Part shown: positions 1 to 8,160 of the stretch, piece after piece
How the letters are laid out: each line of letters begins with the position of its first letter
How positions within the stretch are numbered: the first letter of the stretch is position 1
Origin: JBHHYR01 sp046757585
GTDB lineage: Bacteria; Desulfobacterota; Binatia; HRBIN30
DNA length: 29,284 bases
Direction: 5' to 3'
Assembly (NCBI GenBank): GCA_046757585.1
Contig: JBHHYR010000026.1
Span: forward strand, 1-29,284
Program-made: the position numbers and the translations under genes
The notes under the pieces: generated by a model
Seen by the model: the letters and a program-made list of their open reading frames with translations, nothing else
Told to the model about the DNA's origin: nothing
Databases searched by the model: none

Positions 1-2
1 CA

Positions 3-1649
3 GCCCGCCGGGGGCTCGTTGTGGAGGGAGCCTATCTTTGCCTGCGCCGGGGCGACGCCCTCGTTGGCACCGCGGCCGCCGGCAGCGGTGCCAACGACTT
101 TTGCGGCCTGCGCCGCAGCTTGACCGACTCGCTGATCGGGCACGTGTACCGGGCCGCGGATGTGCTGGTGGTGAACGATTTTCCACACTCCCTGTACAAT
201 CAGCAATTCAGGGAGAGTTTCGCGGGGCAAGCGATGCTGGCGGTCCCGTTGCGCCGCGGGGACCGGCCCGTCGGGGTCCTCCTCTTTGCCGACAATGTCG
301 GCCCGCATCGGTTTACGACCACCTTGCGCGAGCGTGCCCTGATCTTTGGCGCTCAGACGACCGTCGCGATCGAGTCGGCGTTGGCGCGCGAGCGCGAGGA
401 AGAGGAAGGGCGCGTATCAGCTGCACTGCTGCACGTAACCAGCGCCGTACGCGAATCGCTCGAGGAGGATCAGGTACTGCGTGCAATCGGACGCACGACC
501 CGCGACGTGCTTGGCTGTGACTGGTCCCTCGTCACCATGTGGGACCCTGCCGCGGAGGCGTTCCGTGTCGCCGCCGCGGAAGGCTGGCCACCGGACATCG
601 AAGAAGAGCTGCGCGTGGTGGCTTTTTCCCCCGGGGAGCTACACGAGCTGCGAGGTCTGCTGGCACACGAGACCGTCGAAGTGCGCGAGCCACCCGTCGA
701 CACTGCCCCGCTGTACCAGCGCTGGCAGATCACTTCCCTTCTTGCCGCCCCGATGCTGCGCGGGAGCCGGCACATCGGCACGCTCTTGGTAGGGCACCGC
801 ACCCGTCGCGGCCCCTTTTCGGCCCGTGAACACCGGATCATCACGGAGATCGCCACGAAGGCGGCAATCGCCGTCGAGAACGCCCGCCTGGTGGAAGAGC
901 TTCGCCGCGCCAATCAGCTCAAGTCGGAGTTTCTCGCGACCATGTCGCATGAGCTGCGCACCCCACTCAACGCGATGTTGGGATACGCCGAGTTGATGCG
1001 GGATCGTGTCATGGGATCCATCAGTGAGGAGCAGGCCGATGCGCTCGAACGCATCGTCGCCAACGGGATCAGCCTGTTGGAACTGATCAATATGATCCTC
1101 GACGCCAATCGCCTGGAAGGAGGACGCCCGGCTCTGGAGGCGTCGGAGTTTACCCTGCAGGAGCTGTTGGCCACCTTACGCGGCGAGTTCGCCGTACGGA
1201 CAGCCGCCGGCGCGGTAACGGTGTCGTGGCCCGATGTCACGGACCAGCACGTGCTGCATACGGACCGGGGTAAACTCAAGCTGGTGCTCCGTAACCTGAT
1301 CGACAACGCCCTCAAGTTCACCCCGCAGGGTTACGTTGGAGTGACGGTGGGCGGCGATGAGGCGCGCGTACGTGTCCAGGTCAAGGATACAGGTGTTGGC
1401 ATTCCACATGAAGCACAGTCGGCGGTGTTCGAGATGTTCCGCCAACTCGACGGCCCGCCGCGGTCGTCGCGCGCCGGCGTGGGACTCGGCCTGTACCTCG
1501 TCCAGCGGTACACGCAGATGCTGGGCGGACGCGTCACGTTGGAGAGCACGCCAGGTGCCGGCTCCATCTTCACCGTCGATGTCCCGCGGAATCTGCAGGG
1601 CACTGGCAGCAGGTCCTCAGCCCACGAGCGCGCCAGCGCGCAGCGATAG
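3..1649 (+). CDS. GAF-GAF sensor histidine kinase, 5'-partial
   Basis: Soluble two-component sensor kinase: it would autophosphorylate on His and pass the phosphate to an unseen response regulator. The frame is open to the window edge, so the true start probably lies upstream; a GTG at 21 is only the first possible start. Counting from that GTG, residues 1-125 form a GAF-like domain, 130-293 a second GAF domain, 300-365 the HisKA dimerisation domain with the H-box SHELRTPLN (His310), and 400-525 the HATPase_c domain with N-box NLIDNALKFT (425-434), G1 DTGVGIP (456-462) and G2 GVGLGLYLV (486-494). All boxes look intact, so it should be catalytically competent. No membrane segment is visible, suggesting a cytosolic ligand or redox sensor. 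No receiver domain follows, and the next gene is convergent, so its partner is not in this window. The ligand cannot be predicted. Confidence 0.93.
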   Translation, partial: ARRGLVVEGAYLCLRRGDALVGTAAAGSGANDFCGLRRSLTDSLIGHVYRAADVLVVNDFPHSLYNQQFRESFAGQAMLAVPLRRGDRPVGVLLFADNVGPHRFTTTLRERALIFGAQTTVAIESALAREREEEEGRVSAALLHVTSAVRESLEEDQVLRAIGRTTRDVLGCDWSLVTMWDPAAEAFRVAAAEGWPPDIEEELRVVAFSPGELHELRGLLAHETVEVREPPVDTAPLYQRWQITSLLAAPMLRGSRHIGTLLVGHRTRRGPFSAREHRIITEIATKAAIAVENARLVEELRRANQLKSEFLATMSHELRTPLNAMLGYAELMRDRVMGSISEEQADALERIVANGISLLELINMILDANRLEGGRPALEASEFTLQELLATLRGEFAVRTAAGAVTVSWPDVTDQHVLHTDRGKLKLVLRNLIDNALKFTPQGYVGVTVGGDEARVRVQVKDTGVGIPHEAQSAVFEMFRQLDGPPRSSRAGVGLGLYLVQRYTQMLGGRVTLESTPGAGSIFTVDVPRNLQGTGSRSSAHERASAQR

Positions 1650-1703
1650 CCACCGCAGCCCTTCCCGGTTCTCCCCGCACTTGCCATGACAACGGCGCAG
1701 TGC

Positions 1704-2546
1704 TCAATGCCTCGGAGCGGTCGCGGCGGCGGATGCGCCAGCACGTGCGGCCGTGTCGAGGAACTTCATCAGCAGGGTGTAGAGCTCGTCCGGCCGCTCG
1801 AGGGCGGGCAGGTGGCCGCAATTGTCAATGACCGCCAGGCGCGCGCCCGGGATGCGCGCCGCGTAACGTTCGCCGTGAGCCAGCGGGATGAGACGATCCT
1901 GCCGGCCCCACACCACTAGCGTTGGTGCGGTAATACGGTCCAGGCGGCGTTCGAGCTTGGGGTTGTGGAAGTAGGGGTTCCACGCCACCCGGGCCAGCGC
2001 CTCCATGGCTTTGAACTGCGGCAGGATGACCTCTTCCGGCAACTGAGAAAGGTCGCTGATCGCGGCCATGGCCACCGCCAAGGGGTGCTTTTGGTCGTGA
2101 AAGAGCAGCCGCGCCATCTCTTGCGGCTCGTTGCCGAACATCTCGGCCATCGGCGCTTCATCGAGCCACAGCCCGGCCGCATCGATCAGGACCAGGCGGC
2201 CCACCGCGGCCGGATAGCGGTGGGCCAACTCAACCGCCACCCACCCCCCGAATGAGCTGCCGGCGACGTTCAACGGGGCCACATCGAGACCGAGCGCCGT
2301 GATGACGTCCAGGTAGTGAAACACCAGATCTTCGATACCATCGACATGATCCAAGCCGCCGGACTGCCCGAAACCAGGATGCGAGGGATGATACACCGTG
2401 TAGCGTTCGGCGAACCGATCGAACAACGGGAGCCACTGCGAATCACCGCCGCCGGCGTGCAGATAGAGCAGGGGCGGGCCGCTACCTGCGCGACGGAGGT
2501 CGACCGGTGTCCCACGGACATCGAGCACGGCGGCTGTCGGCACCAT
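1704..2546 (-). CDS. alpha/beta-fold hydrolase
   Basis: A 280-residue alpha/beta hydrolase of the size and layout of ester, lactone or C-C bond hydrolases. The oxyanion-hole segment HAGGG is at 30-34, the nucleophile elbow GSSFG at 96-100 (Ser98), the acid is Asp217 in WGRQDRLIP, and the catalytic His is His245 in DNCGHLP, so the triad is complete. A cap region lies at about 125-200. The ATG at 2546 is preceded by a strong purine-rich ribosome site (GGAGG) and starts 14 bp after the stop of the flavin-dependent oxidoreductase, so the two are probably co-transcribed. A monooxygenase plus hydrolase pair suggests oxidation followed by hydrolysis of an organic substrate, but the substrate is unknown. 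The C-terminal tail is Ala-rich and probably disordered. Confidence 0.92.
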   Translation of the reverse strand: MVPTAAVLDVRGTPVDLRRAGSGPPLLYLHAGGGDSQWLPLFDRFAERYTVYHPSHPGFGQSGGLDHVDGIEDLVFHYLDVITALGLDVAPLNVAGSSFGGWVAVELAHRYPAAVGRLVLIDAAGLWLDEAPMAEMFGNEPQEMARLLFHDQKHPLAVAMAAISDLSQLPEEVILPQFKAMEALARVAWNPYFHNPKLERRLDRITAPTLVVWGRQDRLIPLAHGERYAARIPGARLAVIDNCGHLPALERPDELYTLLMKFLDTAARAGASAAATAPRH

Positions 2547-2560
2547 CTACCTCCCCCTCC

Positions 2561-3730
2561 TCACGCCGTCTGGGCCACGCGGGAAACCTCCGAGGCCGGC
2601 CGCGGGGACAGCTGCCGCAGGGCGGGCAGTACCTCGTGGGCGAACAGCTCCATGTTCTTCCGTGTCAAGTCGGCCGGCAACGTCCCGAGCTGGAGCAGGG
2701 CCAGGATGTTGCCTACACCAAGCCACTCGATCATTTCCGCCATCTTGTCTCGCACGGTGGCGGGGCTGCCGACGATGGCGTATCCGCCCTCTTCGATCTG
2801 CTCCCAGGTCTCCGTGTAGAGCATGAAGTCACTGCGGGCAGCCATGATCTTGAGGGCCGAGCGAGCGGTGGTGTACCCGGGCGGGCTGATTTCGATGCCA
2901 GGCAGAAGTTTCCTCGTGAAGTACCAGAAATGTGACTCGTACTCTTGGCGCGCCCGGGCATCGGTTTCGGCCACGTAGATCGGGACCAGCCATCCCATCT
3001 GTTTCGGGTCGGCCGTATACCCTTCCTTGTCGCAGGCCTGGCGGAAGAAGTCGAAGTTCCGCTTGAAAACCCGCTTATGGAAGTACGGGATGCCCATGTA
3101 CGCGTAGCGCCGTTTGGCCACGAACTCCATAGTTTCCAGACTCCCCGCACCCGGAATCCAGATTGGCGGATGCGGTTTTTGCAGCGGCGTCGGCCAGGGG
3201 TTCACGTAGCGCAGCTTGTAGTGCTTGCCGTTGAACGTAAACGGGCCTGGCCTGGTCCAGGCGGAGATAATCAGGTCATGTGCCTCGTAAAACCGCTCCC
3301 GCGCCTCGGCTGGGTTGAGGCCGTTGGAGTAATATTCGGGACCGCCACCGACGACCATGCCGGCGATCAGGCGCCCGCCGGAGATGACATCGATCATGGC
3401 GAACTCCTCGGCCACCCGCAGCGGCGGGTTGTACAGCGGCAAGGCGTTCCCAACCACCGCGATCTTGCAGCGCGTGGTCTGGCGGGCGAGGATGGACGCC
3501 ATCAGGTTCGGTGACGGCATGTTGCCGTACGCGTTGGCGTGATGCTCGTTGACGCACACACCGTCGAAGCCAAGCGCCTCCGCGTAGAGCAGCTCGTCCA
3601 GATAGCGGTTGTACACCGCGTGACCGCGCGCGCCATCGTAGTTGCGATTCGGGCATTTCACCCACGCGGGCCCGGCGTAATCCGCAGGCAAGTACGGCCA
3701 TGGCATGAGATGAAAGAAAAAGAAGTCCAT
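2561..3730 (-). CDS. LLM class flavin-dependent oxidoreductase
   Basis: A 389-residue luciferase-like monooxygenase with a TIM-barrel fold, expected to use reduced FMN or F420 delivered by a partner. Family signatures are visible: NEHH at 61-64, the block around VGNALPLYNPPLRVAEEF (93-110) leading into DVISGGR, a substrate-loop region at 170-200, and the C-terminal GSPATVRDKM at 321-330. The ATG at 3730 has a GAGGAGG ribosome site about 6 nt upstream. It lies 27 bp downstream of the lipoprotein gene and 14 bp upstream of the hydrolase, so the three probably form one transcript. No flavin reductase is encoded nearby. The substrate, and the choice between FMN and F420, cannot be read from sequence alone. 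Confidence 0.93.
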   Translation of the reverse strand: MDFFFFHLMPWPYLPADYAGPAWVKCPNRNYDGARGHAVYNRYLDELLYAEALGFDGVCVNEHHANAYGNMPSPNLMASILARQTTRCKIAVVGNALPLYNPPLRVAEEFAMIDVISGGRLIAGMVVGGGPEYYSNGLNPAEARERFYEAHDLIISAWTRPGPFTFNGKHYKLRYVNPWPTPLQKPHPPIWIPGAGSLETMEFVAKRRYAYMGIPYFHKRVFKRNFDFFRQACDKEGYTADPKQMGWLVPIYVAETDARARQEYESHFWYFTRKLLPGIEISPPGYTTARSALKIMAARSDFMLYTETWEQIEEGGYAIVGSPATVRDKMAEMIEWLGVGNILALLQLGTLPADLTRKNMELFAHEVLPALRQLSPRPASEVSRVAQTA

Positions 3731-3757
3731 GTGGCTCCTCCTCGGGTCAGCTCGGGG

Positions 3758-4528
3758 CTAGAAGCCCGTAACGCGGATCACGATTTGGCGTATCGGGCCG
3801 ACCAATCCGCTGGCGTCCCGCACCCGCGCGGTGACAACGGTGTCACGATCCGGAAAGCTCAAAGGACGGGTCACAAAGCCGCAGAACTCGATCGTCGCCG
3901 ACGGATCGACGAAGTGGAACTCGCCGTCGGGGAACAGCACGCAGGCAGAATCCATGCGGCGGCCCTGGGGCGCTCCTCTGCCGTCATTGAAACGGCAGCC
4001 CAAATCGTTCAGCGCAGCGGAAACGTCGTGCGTGGTCTCGAAGCTCGGCGGATCGATGCCCGGCACGCCGCCAAAGTCCTCGGCGGTGTTGTCACACACG
4101 GCAGGGCTGCCATCGCCGAGATCCCGTGACACCTCAATTTGCAGATCCGGTCGTACCGTGGGGTCCGTTGAGTCATAATTGAAGGCACTCATGCCTACCG
4201 GCGCCCCGTTGGTTCCGGGCTTCGCGTCGATAACGAGGACGAAGCCACTCCCGGCCGGCCTCTGATAGACGGGACGGCCCGCCGCATCGAAACCGATCGG
4301 CGCCAAGAGGGTGTCGTCGGCACGGAGCGCGCCCATGAATCCAATGTTCGCACCGGCAGCCAGGGTTGCTGTGGGCGCTGGCGTCGCTGTCGGCGTGCGC
4401 GTGGGGCGCGGGCTAGGGGAACTCGTGGCCGTCGGCGTGGGCGTGCCCCGCCCACGCGAGCTTCCTGAACCCCCACAGCCTAAGAGGCCCGCTACCACCA
4501 ACACGATCGAGATTCTCGCTGCCTTCAC
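3758..4528 (-). CDS. putative lipoprotein with Thr/Pro-rich linker
   Basis: I do not recognise the family. The 256-residue protein has a signal peptide ending in the lipobox LLGC (Cys18), then a Gly/Ser stretch and a linker at about 29-55 made of TP, SP and TPT repeats. A globular domain of about 200 residues follows, with four cysteines that could pair. The start is GTG at 4528; it places K and R just before the hydrophobic core and sits just downstream of a perfect TATAAT. It is the first gene of a likely transcript with the flavin oxidoreductase and hydrolase. The linker resembles that of the large lipoprotein at 5488, which suggests both domains are held away from the outer membrane. Function unknown. 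Confidence 0.8.
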   Translation of the reverse strand: MKAARISIVLVVAGLLGCGGSGSSRGRGTPTPTATSSPSPRPTRTPTATPAPTATLAAGANIGFMGALRADDTLLAPIGFDAAGRPVYQRPAGSGFVLVIDAKPGTNGAPVGMSAFNYDSTDPTVRPDLQIEVSRDLGDGSPAVCDNTAEDFGGVPGIDPPSFETTHDVSAALNDLGCRFNDGRGAPQGRRMDSACVLFPDGEFHFVDPSATIEFCGFVTRPLSFPDRDTVVTARVRDASGLVGPIRQIVIRVTGF

Positions 4529-4552
4529 TGGTCACCCGGGAACAGGTACGGG

Positions 4553-4582
4553 ATTATAAGCGAAAGCGGCCGAAGAGTGGAA
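4553..4582 (-). promoter_or_regulatory. probable promoter of the lipoprotein-oxidoreductase-hydrolase operon
   Basis: On the minus strand a perfect TATAAT lies at 4558-4553. The -35 region (about 4577-4582, TTCCAC) is a weak match. Transcription would begin near 4546, giving a leader of roughly 18 nt before the GTG at 4528. The inference rests almost entirely on the -10 box. Confidence 0.45.
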
Positions 4583-4688
4583 CGAGGCGCAACGACGACG
4601 TAACCCGCAATCAGAAGCCAGCTGTCCCAGAAGTCATCGGTACTCATCAGATTCGATCCGTGGCTCAAGCCAATACGCCGGGACCAGG

Positions 4689-4707
4689 CCGGGCGTCAAC
4701 CGCCCGG
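4689..4707 (-). terminator. GC-rich hairpin downstream of the methyltransferase gene
   Basis: CCGGGCG (4689-4695) and CGCCCGG (4701-4707) form a perfect 7-bp stem with a 5-nt loop, about 120 bp beyond the methyltransferase stop. There is no T-tract, so intrinsic termination is uncertain. Confidence 0.3.
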
Positions 4708-4829
4708 AGGGACGTCCCTGCCCAGCGGTCCACGTTCACCCCATCATGACTGCACGATCTTCCATCTGGAAGCCCATGCACTTTCCGCCGAGATGAAATC
4801 GATCGTGCACCGCATGACCAGCCCGCTCC

Positions 4830-5216
4830 TCACGCCGCTTCGATACCAAGGAGTTTCTTCTTGATGTGTAACCCACCCGTGTAGCCGCCGAGGGTGCCGT
4901 CGCCAGCGACGACGCGGTGGCACGGGATGACGATGGGAATGGGGTTGCGGCCCAGGGCCTGGCCGACGGCACGACTCGCCCTCGGCTGGCCAATGCGCTT
5001 GGCGATTTCGCCGTAGGATACGACCTGCCCGGCCGGCACTTGCCGTGCCGCCAGCAGGACGCGACGCTGGAACACCGTCGCGCGGCGCAGATCGAGCGGC
5101 AGATCAAGCGTCCGGCGGTGGCCGGAGAAGTAGGCCGTCAGCTGCTGGACAATCGCGGCCATCTTCGCCGGTGATCTGACTACGTCCATCTGTAGCCGCT
5201 GCCGCAGCTCAGCCAC
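4830..5216 (-). CDS. ogt: methylated-DNA-[protein]-cysteine S-methyltransferase, short form
   Basis: Suicide DNA-repair protein that transfers alkyl groups from O6-alkylguanine to its own cysteine. The acceptor motif IPCHRVV is intact (Cys99 from the GTG start at 5216), the recognition segment SRAVGQALGRNPIP includes the Arg that flips out the base, and GTLGGYTGG follows as usual. Only 128 residues are present against about 155-175 in most family members: the N-terminal beta-sheet domain is mostly missing. In-frame coding extends upstream as far as a stop at 5253-5255 (about 12 more codons, reading ..FRQNERAFVAEL..), without ATG or GTG, so the real start may differ by a few codons. The C-terminal catalytic domain is complete, so activity is plausible. 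It is the nearest gene to the dnaE2 mutasome with a DNA-damage role, but has its own orientation and position. Confidence 0.88.
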   Translation of the reverse strand: MAELRQRLQMDVVRSPAKMAAIVQQLTAYFSGHRRTLDLPLDLRRATVFQRRVLLAARQVPAGQVVSYGEIAKRIGQPRASRAVGQALGRNPIPIVIPCHRVVAGDGTLGGYTGGLHIKKKLLGIEAA

Positions 5217-5373
5217 GAATGCCCGCTCGTTCTGGCGGAATGCGATCTTGCCTCATCCCCTTGTTGTATGGCTTATGGAGCGGCGGTTGCCCATCGGGTC
5301 CCCGATATAGCCTGGTTGGGAATCGCTTGCGAAAAGGCCCTGCCGGCCGAGAGCGGGTCGGGAGGCCGGGTGC

Positions 5374-5402
5374 TTGACGCGAGCGGGGCCGCTGCATACG
5401 AA
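5374..5402 (+). promoter_or_regulatory. candidate sigma-70-type promoter of the large lipoprotein gene
   Basis: TTGACG (5374-5379) is separated by 17 bp from TACGAA (5397-5402). The -35 is a 5/6 match and the -10 a weak 3/6 match. Transcription would begin near 5409, about 80 nt before the ATG at 5488. The rest of the 271-bp divergent region from 5217 shows nothing else clear. Confidence 0.3.
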
Positions 5403-5487
5403 GGCAAGCACTGGAACCATCGGTCGTGCCGGGGCCCTGCTGCCGAACGGATTCGTCGGAAGAGCGAAGGAGCGAGGGAGGATTTTC

Positions 5488-8160
5488 ATGTTCGAATGTT
5501 CTCAGCACACGCAGACGGCCCTCTGCCGCAATGCAGTAGGGTTGCTTTTCGGCACCGTCGCGTTGGTCACCAGCGCCTGTGGCAACGGCTCCAACTCTTC
5601 CCGGGCCACTACACCGCCGCCACCCACTATAGTCCTCAGCCCGACGCCAAGCCCAACCACGCCGGCAGCGACACCGACCACGATCCCAGCGGCAGCACTG
5701 CGGTTCACCCGCCCGGTCGCACAGCAGCTCTCGCTGGCCGGGGCCGTCGAGATTGTTCTTGCCGTTCCCCGAGCGGCCGATCCCGGCAGCTTGGTGGTCC
5801 AACTGGACGGCGTGGCGGTACGCGTCGACCTCTCTGGCGGGGAAGCACGCGGGACGGTTTCCGGCGTCGCTCCGGGCTCGCATCTGCTGACGGCAACGGT
5901 GCAGCTGGACGCCACACAGAGGCTGGAAGCCCAGGCCACTTTCGAAACAGTCGCGCTGCAGCATCCCGATCAGTGCGACGTACTCGACAACTCCGAGTGT
6001 CTCCTGCCCTACCCCTCCTCGCGCTTTCTTGAACCGGCGGACACCCCGACGGGGTGGCGCCTGAGTTTCCCGGCCATCGGTATGCCGGTGCAGGGAAACT
6101 CCCGACTGCCGACCGCGCCGTATGCGGCGCTCGATGGCTTCAGCCCCACGGTGCAGATACTGATGCACTTTGCCGGCGGGGTCGACCCCGCGGTGTCAAA
6201 CGCCTCGCGGCTTCTGCCGGAAACGCGCACGTACAGCTTGCGCTCGCTCGACGCCGACAGTCCGACCGTGCTGGTTGACGCGGATACGGGCGAACGGATC
6301 CTGCACTTCATCGAGCCCGATGCGCGTGCGGCGGACAATCCTGACCGCCAAGTGCTCTTCCTGCGACCAGGCGAGAGCCTGACACCGGGCCACCGCTACA
6401 TCGTGGCCGTCCGCAACCTCATGCACAGCGACGGGACGCCCGTTACCGCCGCGCCGGCGTTCGCCGCCCTGCGCGACGGACGCCCGACAGACATCGACGC
6501 GATCGAGTCGCGCCGCGCCCACTTCGAAGCGCTCTTCGGGGAACTCGACGCACTCGGCGTCGCACGGAGCGACTTGCTCCTCGCCTTCGACTTCGTCGTG
6601 CAGAGCGACCAGGTGCTCACGAGCGAGATGCTGTCCATGCGCGACCAGGCATTCGCCTGGCTCGCGCAGCAAGCCACCGCCGGCACCAGGACCTTCCGCA
6701 TCGACCAGGTCGTCGAACATGACTGCACCGTTCCGGGCACGCTCGTATGGCGCCAGGTGGAAGGCACCTACGAGGTGCCGCTGTTTCTGACCTCGGATCC
6801 GGTGGCGGATCCGGTCACGCCCGGGACGTTGACCGTGGATGCGGCGGGCGCCCCGGTGCAGAACGGGCTGACGAATCCGCCCTTCACCATCGCCATCCCG
6901 TGCGGCGTGCTGGCCGATGGCGGCACACCGATGCGTCCGCTCATCGCGGGCCACGATCTGTTTGGAACGGGCCGCGGCTTCATCTCGGATCTGACGAACG
7001 CTGCGGATCTCGACCGCTTCGACTTCGTTGCCGGCGCCACTGACTGGCGGGGCCTTTCGGGGCCCGACATCGATGGCGCCCCGAGCTTCGTCGCCGACGA
7101 GATCGTTTTGAGGCTGCGCAATTTCCCCGCGCTACCTGACCGCCTGCGGCAGGGCCAGCTCAACACGCTGGTGCTGGCGCGGATGATGAAAACTGCGGTG
7201 TTCAACGTGGACCCGGCGTTCCAGACGCCGACCGGCGTAGGAGTGTTGGCCGGGCCACGGGACGAGGAGTTCTACTTCGGGGCCAGCCTGGGAGGCATCA
7301 TGGGCTTGATGTTCAGCGCGCTTTCGCCTGACATTGTCAATGCGCACGTCGACGTTCCTGCCTTCAACTTCTCGATCCTGCTGCAGCGGGCGACGCCGTT
7401 CCTGCAGTTCCAAGACGCCTTGACGCTCACCGGCATCACCGATCCGATCGATACGGCACTGCTGATCGACATTTTGGAGGAGCTCTGGGACCGGGGCGAA
7501 TCGGCGGGCTATGCGACGCACATCACCAGCAACCCGCTGCCGGGGACGAACGCGAAGCGCATCCTGATGACGGCGGCGTTCCTCGATCAGCAGGTCTCGA
7601 ATCAAGGCACCGAGATCGCTGCCCGGACGCTCGGACTTCCCAGCCTGGTTGGATCACTCCAGACGGACCGGCCTCTCATCCCGGACCTTCCCGGCCCATT
7701 GCCGTCTGCACTGGTAATGTACGACACCGGCTCGTTCGATCCGAGCAACCCGGCGCACGCGCGGTTCATCCCACCGCTGGCGAACCTGCAAGGGGAACCG
7801 ACCCGCTGCGACCCGCACACGCGCCAGGCGTTCATCCCGGCCGCGCTCGAGCAGCAACTGATGTTCCTGCAGCCCGGCGGCGAAATCGTCAACTTTTGCA
7901 ATCGCCGCTGTGATGCCGGCGACCCTTCGGAGATCCCCTTCGGGGCGTCGCAGCCCTGCGAGCCGCAACGCCCCCGGGACGTGCCCAAGGACCGGCCGCG
8001 CCCGAGCCGCGGCCGCAGCCGTACGGACGCAAGCTCGCCTCCTGATCCCGAACGCAAGATATCGAACCGAGGGGGCTCCCTCGATGGCGATCTGGGGTCC
8101 GAGGGTATCCGGGCGCAGAGCACCGCCATCCCCACCTTCATCGGTCAGCGAAAGTCGTGA
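5488..8160 (+). CDS. large lipoprotein with alpha/beta-hydrolase (lipase-like) core
   Basis: The frame is open from 5374, but the ATG at 5488 is preferred: it follows GGGAGGA by about 7 nt and begins a signal peptide ending in VTSAC (Cys31), giving 890 residues. A Thr/Pro-rich linker at about 42-68 precedes a beta-rich domain (70-155). The core includes CDVLDNSECLLPYPSSRF, an IAGHDLFGTG block near 487-496, a nucleophile elbow FGASLGG (Ser600), a possible acid in AFLDQQVSN (Asp700), and a possible His in CDPHTR (His777). This order fits a surface esterase or lipase resembling Vibrio VolA-type enzymes, though similarity was judged by eye. The last 60 or so residues are Arg/Pro/Ser-rich and look unlike the rest, and the frame overlaps the convergent dnaE2 end by 16 bp. 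The coding sequence may therefore be extended by a frameshift or loss of an earlier stop. Substrate unknown. Confidence 0.85.
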   Translation: MFECSQHTQTALCRNAVGLLFGTVALVTSACGNGSNSSRATTPPPPTIVLSPTPSPTTPAATPTTIPAAALRFTRPVAQQLSLAGAVEIVLAVPRAADPGSLVVQLDGVAVRVDLSGGEARGTVSGVAPGSHLLTATVQLDATQRLEAQATFETVALQHPDQCDVLDNSECLLPYPSSRFLEPADTPTGWRLSFPAIGMPVQGNSRLPTAPYAALDGFSPTVQILMHFAGGVDPAVSNASRLLPETRTYSLRSLDADSPTVLVDADTGERILHFIEPDARAADNPDRQVLFLRPGESLTPGHRYIVAVRNLMHSDGTPVTAAPAFAALRDGRPTDIDAIESRRAHFEALFGELDALGVARSDLLLAFDFVVQSDQVLTSEMLSMRDQAFAWLAQQATAGTRTFRIDQVVEHDCTVPGTLVWRQVEGTYEVPLFLTSDPVADPVTPGTLTVDAAGAPVQNGLTNPPFTIAIPCGVLADGGTPMRPLIAGHDLFGTGRGFISDLTNAADLDRFDFVAGATDWRGLSGPDIDGAPSFVADEIVLRLRNFPALPDRLRQGQLNTLVLARMMKTAVFNVDPAFQTPTGVGVLAGPRDEEFYFGASLGGIMGLMFSALSPDIVNAHVDVPAFNFSILLQRATPFLQFQDALTLTGITDPIDTALLIDILEELWDRGESAGYATHITSNPLPGTNAKRILMTAAFLDQQVSNQGTEIAARTLGLPSLVGSLQTDRPLIPDLPGPLPSALVMYDTGSFDPSNPAHARFIPPLANLQGEPTRCDPHTRQAFIPAALEQQLMFLQPGGEIVNFCNRRCDAGDPSEIPFGASQPCEPQRPRDVPKDRPRPSRGRSRTDASSPPDPERKISNRGGSLDGDLGSEGIRAQSTAIPTFIGQRKS

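Larger units (their letters stand above)
4529..4829. other. intergenic region without a gene
   Basis: These 301 bp separate the lipoprotein start from the 3' end of the methyltransferase gene. Besides the -10 box at 4553-4558 and the hairpin at 4689-4707, I see the 10-bp palindrome GGGACGTCCC at 4709-4718. I find no convincing coding sequence, tRNA or longer repeat. Confidence 0.6.

Noticed and set aside
1650..1703. Terminator between the convergent kinase and hydrolase genes
   Set aside because: No stable stem-loop or T-tract found in these 54 bp.
5209..6168. Minus-strand open frame opposite the large lipoprotein
   Set aside because: Arg/Gly-rich shadow; the plus-strand gene has a ribosome site, signal peptide and motifs.
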